DNA of 64,000 nt, taken from positions 310,001-374,000 of the forward strand of contig NW_019173938.1 in the NCBI RefSeq assembly GCF_001642475.1, given 5' to 3'. Below are positions 10,406 through 20,365 of this stretch, piece by piece. The position numbers and the translations under genes are program-made. The notes under the pieces were generated by a model. The model was not told the DNA's origin. It did no database searches and was given only the letters and a program-made list of their open reading frames with translations. The stretch is from Fonsecaea monophora (lineage: Eukaryota; Ascomycota; Eurotiomycetes; Chaetothyriales; Herpotrichiellaceae). The number at the start of each line of letters is the position of its first letter. Position 1 is the first letter of the stretch.

Positions 10406-11128
10406 TTACCATCCCTGCTTCCTCATCTTCCGGATCGTGCCCAACTCACTCCGAAACCCTTCCATGAACAGCTTGCGCCACCGCAGAATGCGAATGTTCT
10501 TCCTCCGCTGGCCCCTGCGGACGTGCTTCTCCTGGCTCCTCATGTCAGACTTGACGTTGTTCTCGTGGCATTTGCGCTCGAGCAAGCGAAAGCCGCGCGT
10601 CGGGTCACCGTAGATGCCGTCCACGGTGCGGCCCAGCGTGGGGCGCAGACGCAGCGTGATGGGTGGCAGAGACGACGAGTAGATATCTTCGTGCAGGTCG
10701 GACAGGAGCGTCGAGGTCGAGGTCGTGGCGCTGTTTTCGGGTGATGATCGCTGCGCCGCGTTGTTCTGGGTCCGAGCATTCCCCAGCAATTGGTCCCAGC
10801 GTGAGGCGACAGTTTCTTTCCTCTTGGGCTCCGGTGCGCGGGTCTCCCGGATCAGGTCCATGAGCTGGTTTCTCATTGCGTGGGGAGCGGGATTGTTGCT
10901 GTTCCTCGCCCTTGAAGGCTTCGGGTTCGACTTCGATGGTGGAGAAGGCGAGTCTTGAGATCTGGGAGCTGTAGAGCAGAGCTGTCTAGAGTGTCTCTGC
11001 AGAACAGGCTGGATGACATCGTGGATCGTTGACCTCGAGTAACTCGAGGAGGTGAAGAGGCGTGGTGATAATCTCTGGGAGGTTAACGCACACCGTGTAT
11101 AACTTTGCAGCGAAGGAGACGCCTTCAT
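10406..11128 (-). CDS. mrp21: mitochondrial small ribosomal subunit protein bS21m
   Basis: Single exon, 240 aa from the ATG at 11128. It is a component of the mitochondrial 37S ribosomal subunit. The N-terminus is Arg/Ser-rich with no acidic residues for about 35 positions, as expected for a matrix-targeting presequence. The middle is low-complexity Ser/Pro/Asn. The family signature is at the C-terminus: GFRLLERKCHENNVKSDMR followed by a basic helix (RILRWRKLFMEGF) ending RKMRKQGW, the classic bS21/MRP21 ending. The frame is open further upstream but only to a GTG, so 11128 is used. It is divergent from the Ych1-like gene across a 289-bp shared promoter. Confidence 0.88.
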   Translation of the reverse strand: MKASPSLQSYTRCALTSQRLSPRLFTSSSYSRSTIHDVIQPVLQRHSRQLCSTAPRSQDSPSPPSKSNPKPSRARNSNNPAPHAMRNQLMDLIRETRAPEPKRKETVASRWDQLLGNARTQNNAAQRSSPENSATTSTSTLLSDLHEDIYSSSLPPITLRLRPTLGRTVDGIYGDPTRGFRLLERKCHENNVKSDMRSQEKHVRRGQRRKNIRILRWRKLFMEGFRSELGTIRKMRKQGW

Positions 11129-11417
11129 CCTCACGGCGGCGCAGGCAAGAGAGTACAAGAGAGTGACACCATGCACGCTTCAATAGCTGCGAGGAAACAA
11201 GAGTGGGAGGAGTAGAGTATCCTGGTGATGAAATGTGTAGACAGACAAGTTCAATTGAAACAAGTGCTGCAATCTCAGAGCTTGGTGTGGCAGAAGTCCC
11301 AGCCAATGATGTTCGAGTTTCTGCGGACCGAGATCTCGCTGGAGACGTCCAAGTGAGATGCCTCCACATGCACTCCTCCACATACACGAGGCACCTACCT
11401 AGACACAGAGTACATTG
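11129..11417. promoter_or_regulatory. divergent promoter, bS21m / Ych1-like
   Basis: A 289-bp interval separates the two divergent start codons. No coding potential is seen. It contains a CACCTACCTAG-type motif near 11391 of the sort common in this window's spacers. Confidence 0.5.
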
Positions 11418-12017
11418 ATGAACAGCCAGAGCATTTACCTTTATGCTTTCCGTCTGCCACAAGCTCTCAAACGACGTTCTACTCCCCGTCCCTGGCCCCG
11501 CAGCATGTCTTCCAACTCCAACCTGATCACGCTCTCCTCCCTCAAGTACATCCAGCCCGCGACCCTTGGCAACCTCCTCCTCGATCCTACAGAGAAGGCC
11601 AAGATCGCCATAATAGATGTCCGTGACTCGGACCACATCGGGGGCAACATCCACGGTAGCACTTGGGTGCCCCTGAACCAGCTGGATGTGCGGATGCCCG
11701 AGCTGCTGCGCACGCTGAAGGACAAGGAAAAGGTGATCTTCCACTGCATGTTGAGTCAACAGAGAGGGCCGAAGGCAGCCTTGGCCTACGCGAGAGCGAA
11801 GCAGAGGGCGGACGCAAAAGAAGCCCGCGAGCAGGCACAATCAAAGGAGAAGGCGGGAGAAGACAAGATGGAAGAGGGCCAGCAGCAGCAGCAGCAGCAG
11901 GAGTCGTTGTCTTCGCAGGAAGTCTGTGTGCTGGAGGGCGGCTTCGGCTCCTGGCAAGCGCGTTTCGGCGAGGACTCGAGACTCACAGCAGATTATCAGC
12001 CCGACCTGTGGTTCTGA
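11418..12017 (+). CDS. Cdc25/rhodanese-type phosphatase or arsenate reductase (Ych1-like)
   Basis: Single exon, 199 aa from the ATG at 11418. A second in-frame ATG at 11505 (Met30) would give a 170-aa protein. The fold is a rhodanese domain of the Cdc25/Acr2/Ych1 group: the IIDVRDSDHIGG motif near residues 65-76, then the active loop HC110-MLSQQ-R116 (C-x5-R), then VCVLEGGFGSWQ near 169-180. The seven-residue Cys loop favours phosphatase or arsenate-reductase chemistry over sulfur transfer. Unusual is a Lys/Glu/Ala-rich insertion with a seven-Gln run (CAG x7 at 11880-11900) between the catalytic loop and the last strand, where Ych1 is compact. The first 29 residues are basic and could target mitochondria. 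The substrate is unknown. Confidence 0.83.
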   Translation: MNSQSIYLYAFRLPQALKRRSTPRPWPRSMSSNSNLITLSSLKYIQPATLGNLLLDPTEKAKIAIIDVRDSDHIGGNIHGSTWVPLNQLDVRMPELLRTLKDKEKVIFHCMLSQQRGPKAALAYARAKQRADAKEAREQAQSKEKAGEDKMEEGQQQQQQQESLSSQEVCVLEGGFGSWQARFGEDSRLTADYQPDLWF

Positions 12018-12558
12018 CCTCAAGGCAGGTTTAATTCATGGGCTTTTGAGGTCGTTACTCGCGTTACTCCCGTTACTCGCGGACGGCGTCCCCCACTTGA
12101 CGAGAGATTCCAAGTGTGAGGCTTTCTGCTGGAATAGTTGGAACAGGGCATCCGATACCATTAGACTTCCTACCGCAATTCAGCATGTAATTGGCACTCA
12201 ATGGACGAGGTTTAACCCTGGAAAAGGCAAGTCTTGGAGTCGTGGGATGCATACTAGGTAACTAGTATGATGATAACCTACAACAACGCAAGGCCTGTCC
12301 TTTGTGCTACTATTACTCTTAGAAGTATGTTCTATGAACTAGACTAGTATTGGTCTGGAGGTATGTCTCGCTGTGTGGAAAGGGAATATACATCCGCGGC
12401 ATCACAAAAGCCGCCATGCCTCGTGCATTAAAGTGATCAAAAGATTCGCTGTATCGTACGCCGCCATTTTTCAACCCCAATAGTTACAGATCATGACACC
12501 CGAAACATCGCAGTAAGCCTGGAAACGCTGATTAGACCTCCGCCTGCATTCGCGGTGG
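12018..12558. other. convergent spacer
   Basis: 3' flanks of the Ych1-like and membrane-protein genes. A near-palindrome ACTAGGTAACTAGTATGATG lies around 12254. I see no gene. Confidence 0.5.
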
Positions 12559-13304
12559 TTACACTCTTTTGCTTGCAGTTTCCTTCAGCTCCATTTCCGT
12601 GTTTTCGCGATGCTTGTGCTTCACGCGGCACATGGACCTCAAGCCCAAGACCGCAAGCCAGAAATTTCCCTGCGGCTCGTCGGGAGCGAGTTGGTATAGC
12701 AGGTCGCTCTCCCAGCTGATGTTGTTGTAAACATTCATAATGCAGACGACTGTTTCGGAGATCCAGACGACCAAGAAGATAATCCAGTACGCTGAGCTGG
12801 AGGCCTTGCCACGGAAACGATACGCGACCGCCCAGGTAACCATGCCAATCACCGCAGTAGGCTGAGAAGTCAGCAAATACAAATCTGAATACATTGCTGC
12901 TTACTTACCGCACAGAGTCTTTGAAATCTACAGGCCAGATTGAGGTATGCCATTCGGTCGGCAATAGTGTTGCGCGGAGCCGTTGCCATCATCCAGCAGG
13001 TTTGGAGGAACGCCATCCTAAGTAGACGCCAATCGATCAGTCAAAGATGCAAACAAAGCGAGGATAGAAATTCGGAGACAACTGACCAGTGCAGAGCAAG
13101 AAATGGTGTAACGGTGCCGATGAACGGATGGCTTTCGCCCCCATAGAGCGACCCTAAGCATGCAGCAACGATCTCCAGGCACCATGAACAGATGGCCAAG
13201 AAGTAGAAGATGGTGTATTCTTCGATGCGAGCCAAGGAGCCTCCAGTCCTGAATGGCAAGGCCTGGGGCTCGTCTTCGCACGGGTTATCAATGGGATTCG
13301 TCAT
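12559..13304 (-). CDS. multi-pass membrane protein of unknown function, 209 aa
   Basis: Three exons on the minus strand: 13304-13087, 13017-12909 and 12861-12559. The introns are 69 bp (GTCAGT...TTAG) and 47 bp (GTAAGTAA...TCAG), and the joined length is in frame. The product has four or five hydrophobic segments: around YTIFYFLAICSWCLEIV, TPFLALHWMAFLQTCW, TAVIGMVTWAVAY and AYWIIFLVVWISETVVCI, with a charged cytosolic-like tail KHKHRENTEMELKE. There are no known catalytic motifs and I do not recognise the family. It is convergent with the Ych1-like gene and divergent from the MYND gene. Confidence 0.7.
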
Positions 13305-13802
13305 CTCGAGACGCTGGGGACTAGATTTCGAAACGACGTCCTCAAGTACGTTCGGTCCCCAGCGACAATGGGCGCAAACTGCGACAGACGGAGGGAGGTG
13401 CGGACAAGGCGCAGAGGGACTGTCAGATGGGGACGGCGGCTGTCCACAGTCGATACCTGTACTTTTGCAGGGCGACAGGATCGGTGAACTGAAGACGTTG
13501 TTGTTGGTCGGAGGACGTGACTTGGACGATGACGATGATCCGTGGTGATCCGCCCGCCGCTCAAAACAAGGCCAAAAGCGTCAATGAGTTGGGCAACAGA
13601 CAACGGTGGACCATCACAGCCACGTGACAAAGATACGTAGAAGCATAGAAGCAGCGAGTAGTTTCCCGCTTAATCTTCGGATAAAATAATTAAATCACCT
13701 TCCGTGCCTCCGACGTGTCAGTTTCGTAGACTTCATTCACCTTGTACCTGTGTCTCATCAACAAGACACAAAGTCATCCACCACAACACATCTCCTTGTG
13801 CA
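13305..13802. promoter_or_regulatory. divergent promoter, membrane protein / MYND protein
   Basis: 498 bp between divergent starts. A purine-rich region with GACGATGACGATGATCCG near 13530 is present, but no conserved ORF. Confidence 0.45.
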
Positions 13803-14700
13803 ATGGCTGCCCCTATAAAGACCTTCCCTATATGCGGCGTGACATATGTCGGACAGATCGAGCATGAGTACATGCACGGTAAGAAACTGTCAGTTTGCGC
13901 AAACTGTCTGGCCTTGGGATTCCAGAAACCTCTGAGGCGATGCAACGGTTGTTTGTTGGTCGATTACTGCTCCAAAGAGTAAGTCTGCTTGTATCGTCAG
14001 CATGAATCTACTGACCCGCTGCCAGATGTCAAAAAGCCCACTGGCGCAAGCACAAGTCATTTTGCAACATGGTGCAGGGCAAAGGAGACCGAAACGCCTA
14101 TCTCTCATCCTATGGCCACGACGAAGTTCTTCGACTCATCATCGATGCCTACCGCTTAAGAGTCGAGACAGACCACTTATCCCGGGATGAAGACCACGGT
14201 ATTTATTTTCCAGGCAAACCAATCGACGGCTTAGTCTGGGCCAAGGGCGACGGTGAGCACAACCTCCTCGGAAATCCTGCTGGTGGTCGTTACTGATTCT
14301 GTGAACCAAAGCATCTGATGACTTCCAACGATTTCTCGATTTGGCGGAAGAGGCAAAAATCCTACCCAAGTGGTGGACGTTTGAGGACCGAATGCAGTGC
14401 CTTGCTCTAGCAATCGACAAAAATGACCCCGAGTCAATATTCCGCCCAATCAACCAGACTGAGCTTCCCCAGAGGTATGAAGGTGATATGGCCATCCGAT
14501 TGGCGCTCGCTATCCTGGCCGAGATGTGTGTCGGATATGATGGCAAGGGACCGGCCAAGGACGACACATGGTTCCAAGAGTTCCAAGAATTCCTCGACCT
14601 TCATCCAGAAGAACGAGCCCGATTGATCAGGGGCAGTATCGAAATGGTGGATTCGGTGTTGAAAGAACACGGAGAAGAGTTCGGACAAAAGCCGAACTAA
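13803..14700 (+). CDS. MYND-type zinc finger protein, 263 aa
   Basis: Three exons: 13803-13978, 14026-14252 and 14312-14700. The introns are 47 bp and 59 bp with GTAAGT and GTGAGC donors. The first intron splits the MYND finger, which gives confidence in the join. Ligands are C32-x2-C35, C47-x2-C50, C56, C60, H64, H68 and C72, a complete MYND signature. MYND domains bind proline-rich partners. The remaining 190 residues match no SET or other catalytic motif I know, so this is probably a small adaptor-like protein. The rest is acidic with helical stretches (DDFQRFLDLAEEAKI). Confidence 0.8.
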
Positions 14701-15107
14701 ATGTCGTAGGAGGATGCCCCGTTTGAGCTCCATAGCGAGCGACGAGCAACCCTGACATTGAATCATATATATATTTATCAGAGCCAAATCTGCAAGTGAG
14801 TTGCCTGTGCCCCATGTTGCAGCCATTCTTTGCTAAAAACAACCAGGGAAGGTGAAGCGAGCGACTCGATGTCCTCGCAAGGCTGGTTCTGGTCGGAAAG
14901 CTTTCTTTTGATGCTTCAGGAAGGTTTAAATGGTACCTTTGGGTGTGGCAGCTGAACGGACAGCTGTTCCTGGTTCCTTCGTCCTCTCGGAAGGGACATC
15001 CCTATCGGTACCACTTCCTTCCAAAGTTGAATCTTGGAAATTTCCTTGAAACCCCCCAGTCTCGACACTCTCCCACCCTTCATCACTGGCACTTGCGCGA
15101 CCACGAC
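14701..15107. other. tandem spacer, MYND gene to RRM gene
   Basis: Presumed 3' flank and promoter region. It has an AT repeat (ATATATATATT) near 14765 and no gene. The frame of the next gene stays open leftwards to 14943 but without an ATG. Confidence 0.5.
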
Positions 15108-16293
15108 ATGGCGAGCCACAGACTTGATGAGATGGCAGAGTCTATCACAATACCTACCGCGGAGTACGCGTCATTGGTGAGCATCTATGCATTCCAGTTC
15201 TCCTGTCAGTCGAGGCCACGCGCAGTTCTAACAGAGGCAAAGCTCGACACAAGAAATAAGTTTCGTTCCTTGGTGCAGGGATTGCTTAATGCAGGAGTCT
15301 CCGGCGAGTTGCTGGACGCTTTGAGCCGCATCAATCGTCCACTGACACCTCCGAACGACTTCAACTCGACCAATGTCAACGCGATCGAACCAAGCCAAAA
15401 CGGTGCACCGGGCACCGGGCCCATGCACACAGCTCGTTCTTTCGTTCCTCCAGCCCCTGCCACCGAAATCCCACACCTTCGCCAGCACGCTGCTGGTTTG
15501 CAGGCACACCTTGATCCAGGAATTACGGTGCAAGATGCACCTCAATACGCTGAGGGAAATGCCACGCAAGAGGTGGTGGGAGTATCGAGCAGGCAGAATC
15601 GTGACGGTATGACGACAGCAAGACGATCACTTGTCATTTTAGGACTGTCACCTGCCACGACACTTCACAGCATCACCCAGGTTCTCAGGGGTGGTGCCAT
15701 TCTACAAATGTATTTGCGACGCCAGGACTGCTCTTGCCACGTAAGCTTCGTGGACCCGAAAGCAGCGGACAACTTTTATCGCTATGCACAGACAAACGAT
15801 ATCTATGTCGCAGGAAATAGGGTCAGCAGAGACCAAATACAAATGGCCATTGCAAGCTGCTAACAGTCTTCAGGTGGACATAAGATGGGAATACCGACAA
15901 ACTCAGGTACAACCAAGCTTTGCCGACTTCGTCCAATCGCTCAGTCGTACTCGCAACCTCGTTATTCGCTCCGCCAGCCCAGAAATGACTGAAGATAGCA
16001 TTCGAGCAGATCTCGAGCACATCCATCACTTGGATGTTGTTGACCTCTTCTTCAGAGATGGTCACGCCCACATATCTCTCAACAGCATTAAATCGGCTCA
16101 CACAGCAAAGAACTGCATGCTTTCGCGGCAGAAATACATGAGATCGAGGATTGACTTCTATCCTGATGAATGTGCTCGACCACTGCCACGTGCAAATCTC
16201 AATCTCCCGCAGAACCCATCAGCCGTCAATCCAGCTGGCGTCTTCCACAACAATCGCTTCGCAGTGCTCTTTGATGAGTCCGAGGAGTCCTAG
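15108..16293 (+). CDS. NRD1-like RNA-binding protein with two RRMs
   Basis: Three exons: 15108-15176, 15237-15821 and 15874-16293 (357 aa). The 60-bp first intron is a multiple of three and stop-free, so it could be retained. Removing it restores the ITIPxxEYxxL...F..L..GLLNAGV pattern typical of this fungal family, so I call it an intron. RRM1 lies near LVILGLSPATTLHSITQVLRGG (about residues 165-235) and ends AGNRVDIRW, where intron 2 sits. RRM2 lies near RNLVIRSASPEMTEDSIRADL (about 255-325). Relatives resemble the Nrd1/Msa RNA-binding proteins that restrain differentiation. The name is family-level; target RNAs are unknown. The C-terminal NNRFAVLFDESEE is a typical ending. Confidence 0.8.
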
Positions 16294-16633
16294 GAGTTCT
16301 CAGGCGAGGTCAAGAGTTGGTGTTCGAGGTTGCTGGCACAATAGGCTAGTTGATACCAGAGACGGGATAATGACATGTGTTGATGGTACCTGTTTTCACA
16401 AACACCGGCGGAGGTTCCACAGTGTGGCATTGGGTGCTTAGTGTCAGTCGTACTATTGAGAGAGACATCGGAACCGCCGAGGTACAAGGAGCACGAATAA
16501 CATATTGCCACCATTGGCGGCGTTGAATACGCTTCTCGATAGCGGAGCTTGAGTTGACTTGACCTGAATTGCAGGAATTCTAAGACATGACTTCAACTTC
16601 CCGACAGCTATCAATGCTGTCCGTATTCTCGTT
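16294..16633. other. convergent spacer
   Basis: 340 bp between the stop codons of the RRM and nitrilase-family genes. No feature was recognised. Confidence 0.5.
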
Positions 16634-17694
16634 TTATCTTTCGTGGCTATATCCATAGTGCCAGTCCTCCCTTTTCAGATCCTCCCTTATCTTGTAGTTC
16701 TCTTCGGCCACGTCGACCGTCCTCATGTCACATTCCACAACTTTCATTCCTGGTTCTCCATCGTCAAACGATCCGGGGACTTTCCCAACAAGCGGCAACA
16801 CCACTTGACTTAACCCGGCGTACCCCTCCGACTTTGGGCCGCCCACATTGACAAAAATAATGGCGCAAGTATTCTCAAACGACCTCGTAATGAGGGCAGA
16901 ACTCAAAAACTGAAGATCCACATCTGGTCCGTATGCTCTCGCTTCCGGGGTCAGATCATCTCTCGTCCAGAAGGTGGGGATGATGATTAGACGTGCACCC
17001 TGACGGACCAAAGAACGGCAGGCTTCAGGGAACGCTAGGTCCCAGCATATCACAATTCCCACAGGTCCCAGGGGAGTTTCTATCATTGAATGAGGATCTA
17101 GGTGAGGCGGTGGGCCCTCCTCTGTGGATAGATGATGTTGATTGACCTTGACGGAGGCCGGACCCGACGTGAGAACTGTGCGTTCTGGGATCCATAAGTT
17201 TGCCTTCGTGTAACTACCCAAAATCTCGCCTGTGTAGGAGATGAAAGGGGCGATATTGAGGAGAACGGGTTGTTTGGTAGAGTCTGCGGACGTTCCGTTG
17301 CTGGCTGCGGGAGGCGGCGATTTCGGATCAATGGTGACGATTGTCCCCGGAACAATATTGATCTTCAACTCCCGGGCCAGGGCTTGATACTTGGGCACGT
17401 ATTGATAAGCAGTTTGGGCCAGGACGGCGAATTGGGGATCTTCCGGGACCCACGATGTTAGATGGTACTCGGGCAGCACTGCTAGCGACGCCCCTTGTGC
17501 GGCAGCATCGCGGATATAAGTCGATGCAGCGTTGAAGTTGTGTTCCAGGTCAAGAGGCTAGTCGTCAAAGTCAGCGCTTCACGCAAGCATATATCAAGGA
17601 GTTATCACCGATAAGACAAGGACCATACTTTGGGGTGAAGCTGGATCAAAGCAACTTTGAATGTCTGTGAGAACGATTCATAGGATGTCGCCAT
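16634..17694 (-). CDS. carbon-nitrogen hydrolase (nitrilase superfamily), 329 aa
   Basis: Two exons: 17694-17629 and 17557-16634, with a 71-bp intron (GTATGG...ACTAG) in phase 0. The first exon codes for 22 residues ending VALIQLHPK, the usual first beta strand of the family. The catalytic triad is complete: Glu52 in LPEYHL, Lys140 in YTKANLWIPE and Cys193 in VICWDLAFPE. The enzyme should hydrolyse a non-peptide C-N bond (amide, carbamoyl or nitrile). The substrate cannot be told from motifs. A Pro/Ser/Asn insertion near residues 100-116 lengthens the protein relative to compact Nit2-type enzymes. No signal peptide, so probably cytosolic. It is divergent from eIF3l. Confidence 0.87.
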
Positions 17695-18068
17695 TGTGTG
17701 TTTATCCTCATACCCAGTATTTGGTCAAAGAACACGACGCAGTGTCTCCTTGTTACGATGACCGTACTTCTGGAAGTTGGTGCCCTTGACGAGGCTTCCG
17801 ACTGAGGTTTCTCCGTCAGACGTCATGGAGACGAGGCTGCGCTAAGCCTAAAGTAGATTTTGAATTGAGCCCACACATCTTTCTCAATTCTCCAAACCTC
17901 GAGGAGACTGCCAAATTTTACTTCCTTCGACCACAATAACTACGGGGCAGGTGTTGGCACGGGAAGTACTGTGCATGGGCTCCTCCCTCTCTGTGACTCC
18001 CTCATCTACAGTCCTCCTCTCCGCCTGGATCAAAACACCCTCTTCGAAGATTTCTTCCCTCGCCCACA
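17695..18068. promoter_or_regulatory. divergent promoter, nitrilase / eIF3l
   Basis: 374 bp between divergent start codons. CT-rich sequence near 17980-18065 precedes the eIF3l start, as is common in fungal promoters. Confidence 0.5.
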
Positions 18069-19599
18069 ATGTCCTACGCGAACGGTAACGCATTCCCAGA
18101 CGAGGATGTAGAGGAGGAAACCCTCGTGGCAGACTATCAAGAGCAAGTGAACAACTATGATGAGGGCGCAGACTTGGAGCGCGGAGACTCGATCATCAGT
18201 GGCGGACCAGCAGATTTGCGAGCGCAACTTGAAGCCGCCGCGGCTCCTCTGGAGTTCCAAGCGAGCTTGGAGACCAAGTGAGTTGTCCAGTCTGATTCTC
18301 TTCGCCCAGAAGATATTGTTTCTGTTGGGATATGTCTTTTGGGAGGAACGGGACTAATAATGCCTCAGATTTCAAAGCTATGACAACTACTGCTCACTTT
18401 TCCACTACATCCTCAACTCCGATGGCCCTGTAGAAATTGAGACGCCCTCCTACTACTGGGCTTGGGATGTGATCGATGAATTCATCTACCAATTCGAATC
18501 ATTCTGTCGCTATCGTAACCGGGTCGCCCGCACTGCACCTACGGAAGAAGAGGCGCAAATTCTGCGAGACAATCCAAACACATGGGGCTGCTACAGCGTT
18601 CTTAACGTCCTGTACTCATTGATCCAGCGTTCGCAGATCAACGAACAGCTTGCTGCCACGAAGAGAGGCGAAGATCCCATGGCAGTGGCGGGCGAGTACG
18701 GCTCACGTCCTCTTTACCGTATGCTTGGATACTTCTCCATCATCGGTCTTTTGCGAGTGCACTGTCTCCTTGGAGACTTCAGTCTTGCCCTTAAGACCCT
18801 GGACGACATCGAAATGAACAAGAAAGCCATGTTTGCCCGCGTCATGGCTGCGCATTTGAACACATACTATTATGTCGGCTTCTCTTACATGATGCTTCGT
18901 CGTTATGCGGACGCCGTGCGCATGTTCAGCCACATCCTGGTGTACGTATCTCGCACCAAGAATTTCCAAAAAGGACCCAATCAAGGGCAGTTCGACGCCA
19001 TCGCAAAGAAGACCGAGCAAATGTACGCTCTCATCGCCATCTGTGTGTCCTTTGCGCCCACTCGCTTGGACGACTCCATCCACACGGCCCTTCGCGAAAA
19101 ATACGGCGAGAAGTTTGCAAAACTGCAACGTGGGGGCACAGAAAGCTTGCCAATCTTCAAAGAATTGTTCCAATCCGCATGCCCAAAATTCATCACCCCT
19201 ACACCACCGGACTTTGATAACCCTTCGTTGAACATCGACCCTGTTGATCACCACACTGAGATCTTCATGGACGAAGTCCGCAACACTCTCTTCAACCCCC
19301 TGATCAAATCGTATCTGAAACTCTACACAACAATGAGCATTCAGAAGCTCGCCGGCTTCTTGGAGGTCGAGCCCGAAAAGCTTCGCAGCTGGCTACTCGT
19401 GAACAAGCAGCGAAGTTGTCGGCAAATACGCTGGACCGAGGGTGGTTTATTGGAAGGCGAGATTGTGGGTGTGTTGGGTAACGGAAGCTCAGAGGGGCTG
19501 GATTACGCCATTGAGGGTGATTTGATTCATATCAGTGAGGCGAAGCAGGGCCGACGCCTGGTGGACTGGTATCTAAGGAATCTAGCAAGATCCTACTAA
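18069..19599 (+). CDS. eukaryotic translation initiation factor 3 subunit l
   Basis: Two exons: 18069-18277 and 18369-19599, with a 91-bp intron (GTGAGT...CTCAG) whose split Lys codon joins cleanly (479 aa). It is a subunit of the eIF3 complex that helps recruit mRNA to the 40S subunit. The acidic N-terminus is followed by the conserved FQSYDNYCSLFHYIL and YYWAWDVIDEFIYQFESFC blocks. TPR-like helical repeats (YADAVRMFSHIL) follow, then a C-terminal PCI domain (YTTMSIQKLAGFL). The length matches the family. eIF3l is present in filamentous fungi but absent from budding yeast, which supports a Pezizomycotina host. Confidence 0.93.
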
Positions 19600-20365
19600 G
19601 CAAGAAGATAAAGGGGAAACAACGCAGGTGATGACCACGATCGGGGTATGGCCTGGTTGGGCAGAGACGGTGTGAGAAGAAAATGGAGGTGTTCTCAACA
19701 TTTTACGCAAAGACGGGCTCGTTCCAGAAGCACGAGAGCAAGCGCCACACCAAAGATGTCATGAGTCATGTCGTGTCCGGAGAGAGCGAGAGGGACACGT
19801 CCCCCGGAGGTTTGCCTCACAACCCTCTCCAACCTGAAGTTATGGTTGACATGACACCTCCCCGAACTTCAGCCTGCCAAAGGCTTCGTTCTGAAGCAGA
19901 GTGCGTTCCCCGCCGCCTCTTCAGTGGGAATCATCAGACACAAAGTGAGGTACCTATTGTACAAGGCAGCGCGTCCTCTTTTACCCGATCTGCTGCAACG
20001 GAAAAACCCAGCGCCATGTGTCTTGTACGGTTTAACGACCATTACGCGCGGCCGGGCGAAACGAGATTGAGGCAAAGCGAGGCCAGGGGAAAAAAGTAAA
20101 TCGTACCTCTTCATGTCTAGAAAGGCGGGAAACACGCCAGAAATGTGATTTCAGTTTTTGACTTTTTTGTCTCTTGTCCTTTTGTGTCCTTAAGGCCCCC
20201 CTCCCCTGAACCCGTGGTATTCATCATGGCTGGTTCGTTTGAGCTTTTTGTGACCCAGCCACCTGCCTAGCTAGCCCCCAGAACGAAGATAACATGGATG
20301 GTGTTTTTAAAAAGTCTTACAAGTCTTACACAGTATGGTGGCAAGTAGCATGCCGTCCGTCAATG
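19600..20365. other. convergent spacer
   Basis: 766 bp between the eIF3l and Paf1 stop codons. A 138-codon ATG ORF (19683-20099, +) is present but shows no family resemblance and is treated as chance. A TTTTTGACTTTTTTGTCTCTTG stretch near 20155 may mark a 3' end. Confidence 0.5.

Noticed and set aside
10172..10744. 190-codon plus-strand ORF.
   Set aside because: It is mostly antisense to the bS21m coding region, which has a clear family signature on the minus strand.
15177..15236. Reading the 60-bp interval in the RRM gene as coding.
   Set aside because: It is in frame and stop-free, but it has GTGAGC and CTAACAGAG splice signals, and only its removal restores the family's N-terminal pattern. 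Retention stays possible.
19683..20099. 138-codon ATG ORF in the eIF3l/Paf1 convergent spacer.
   Set aside because: No family resemblance, no splice context and low-complexity composition; consistent with chance in a spacer.
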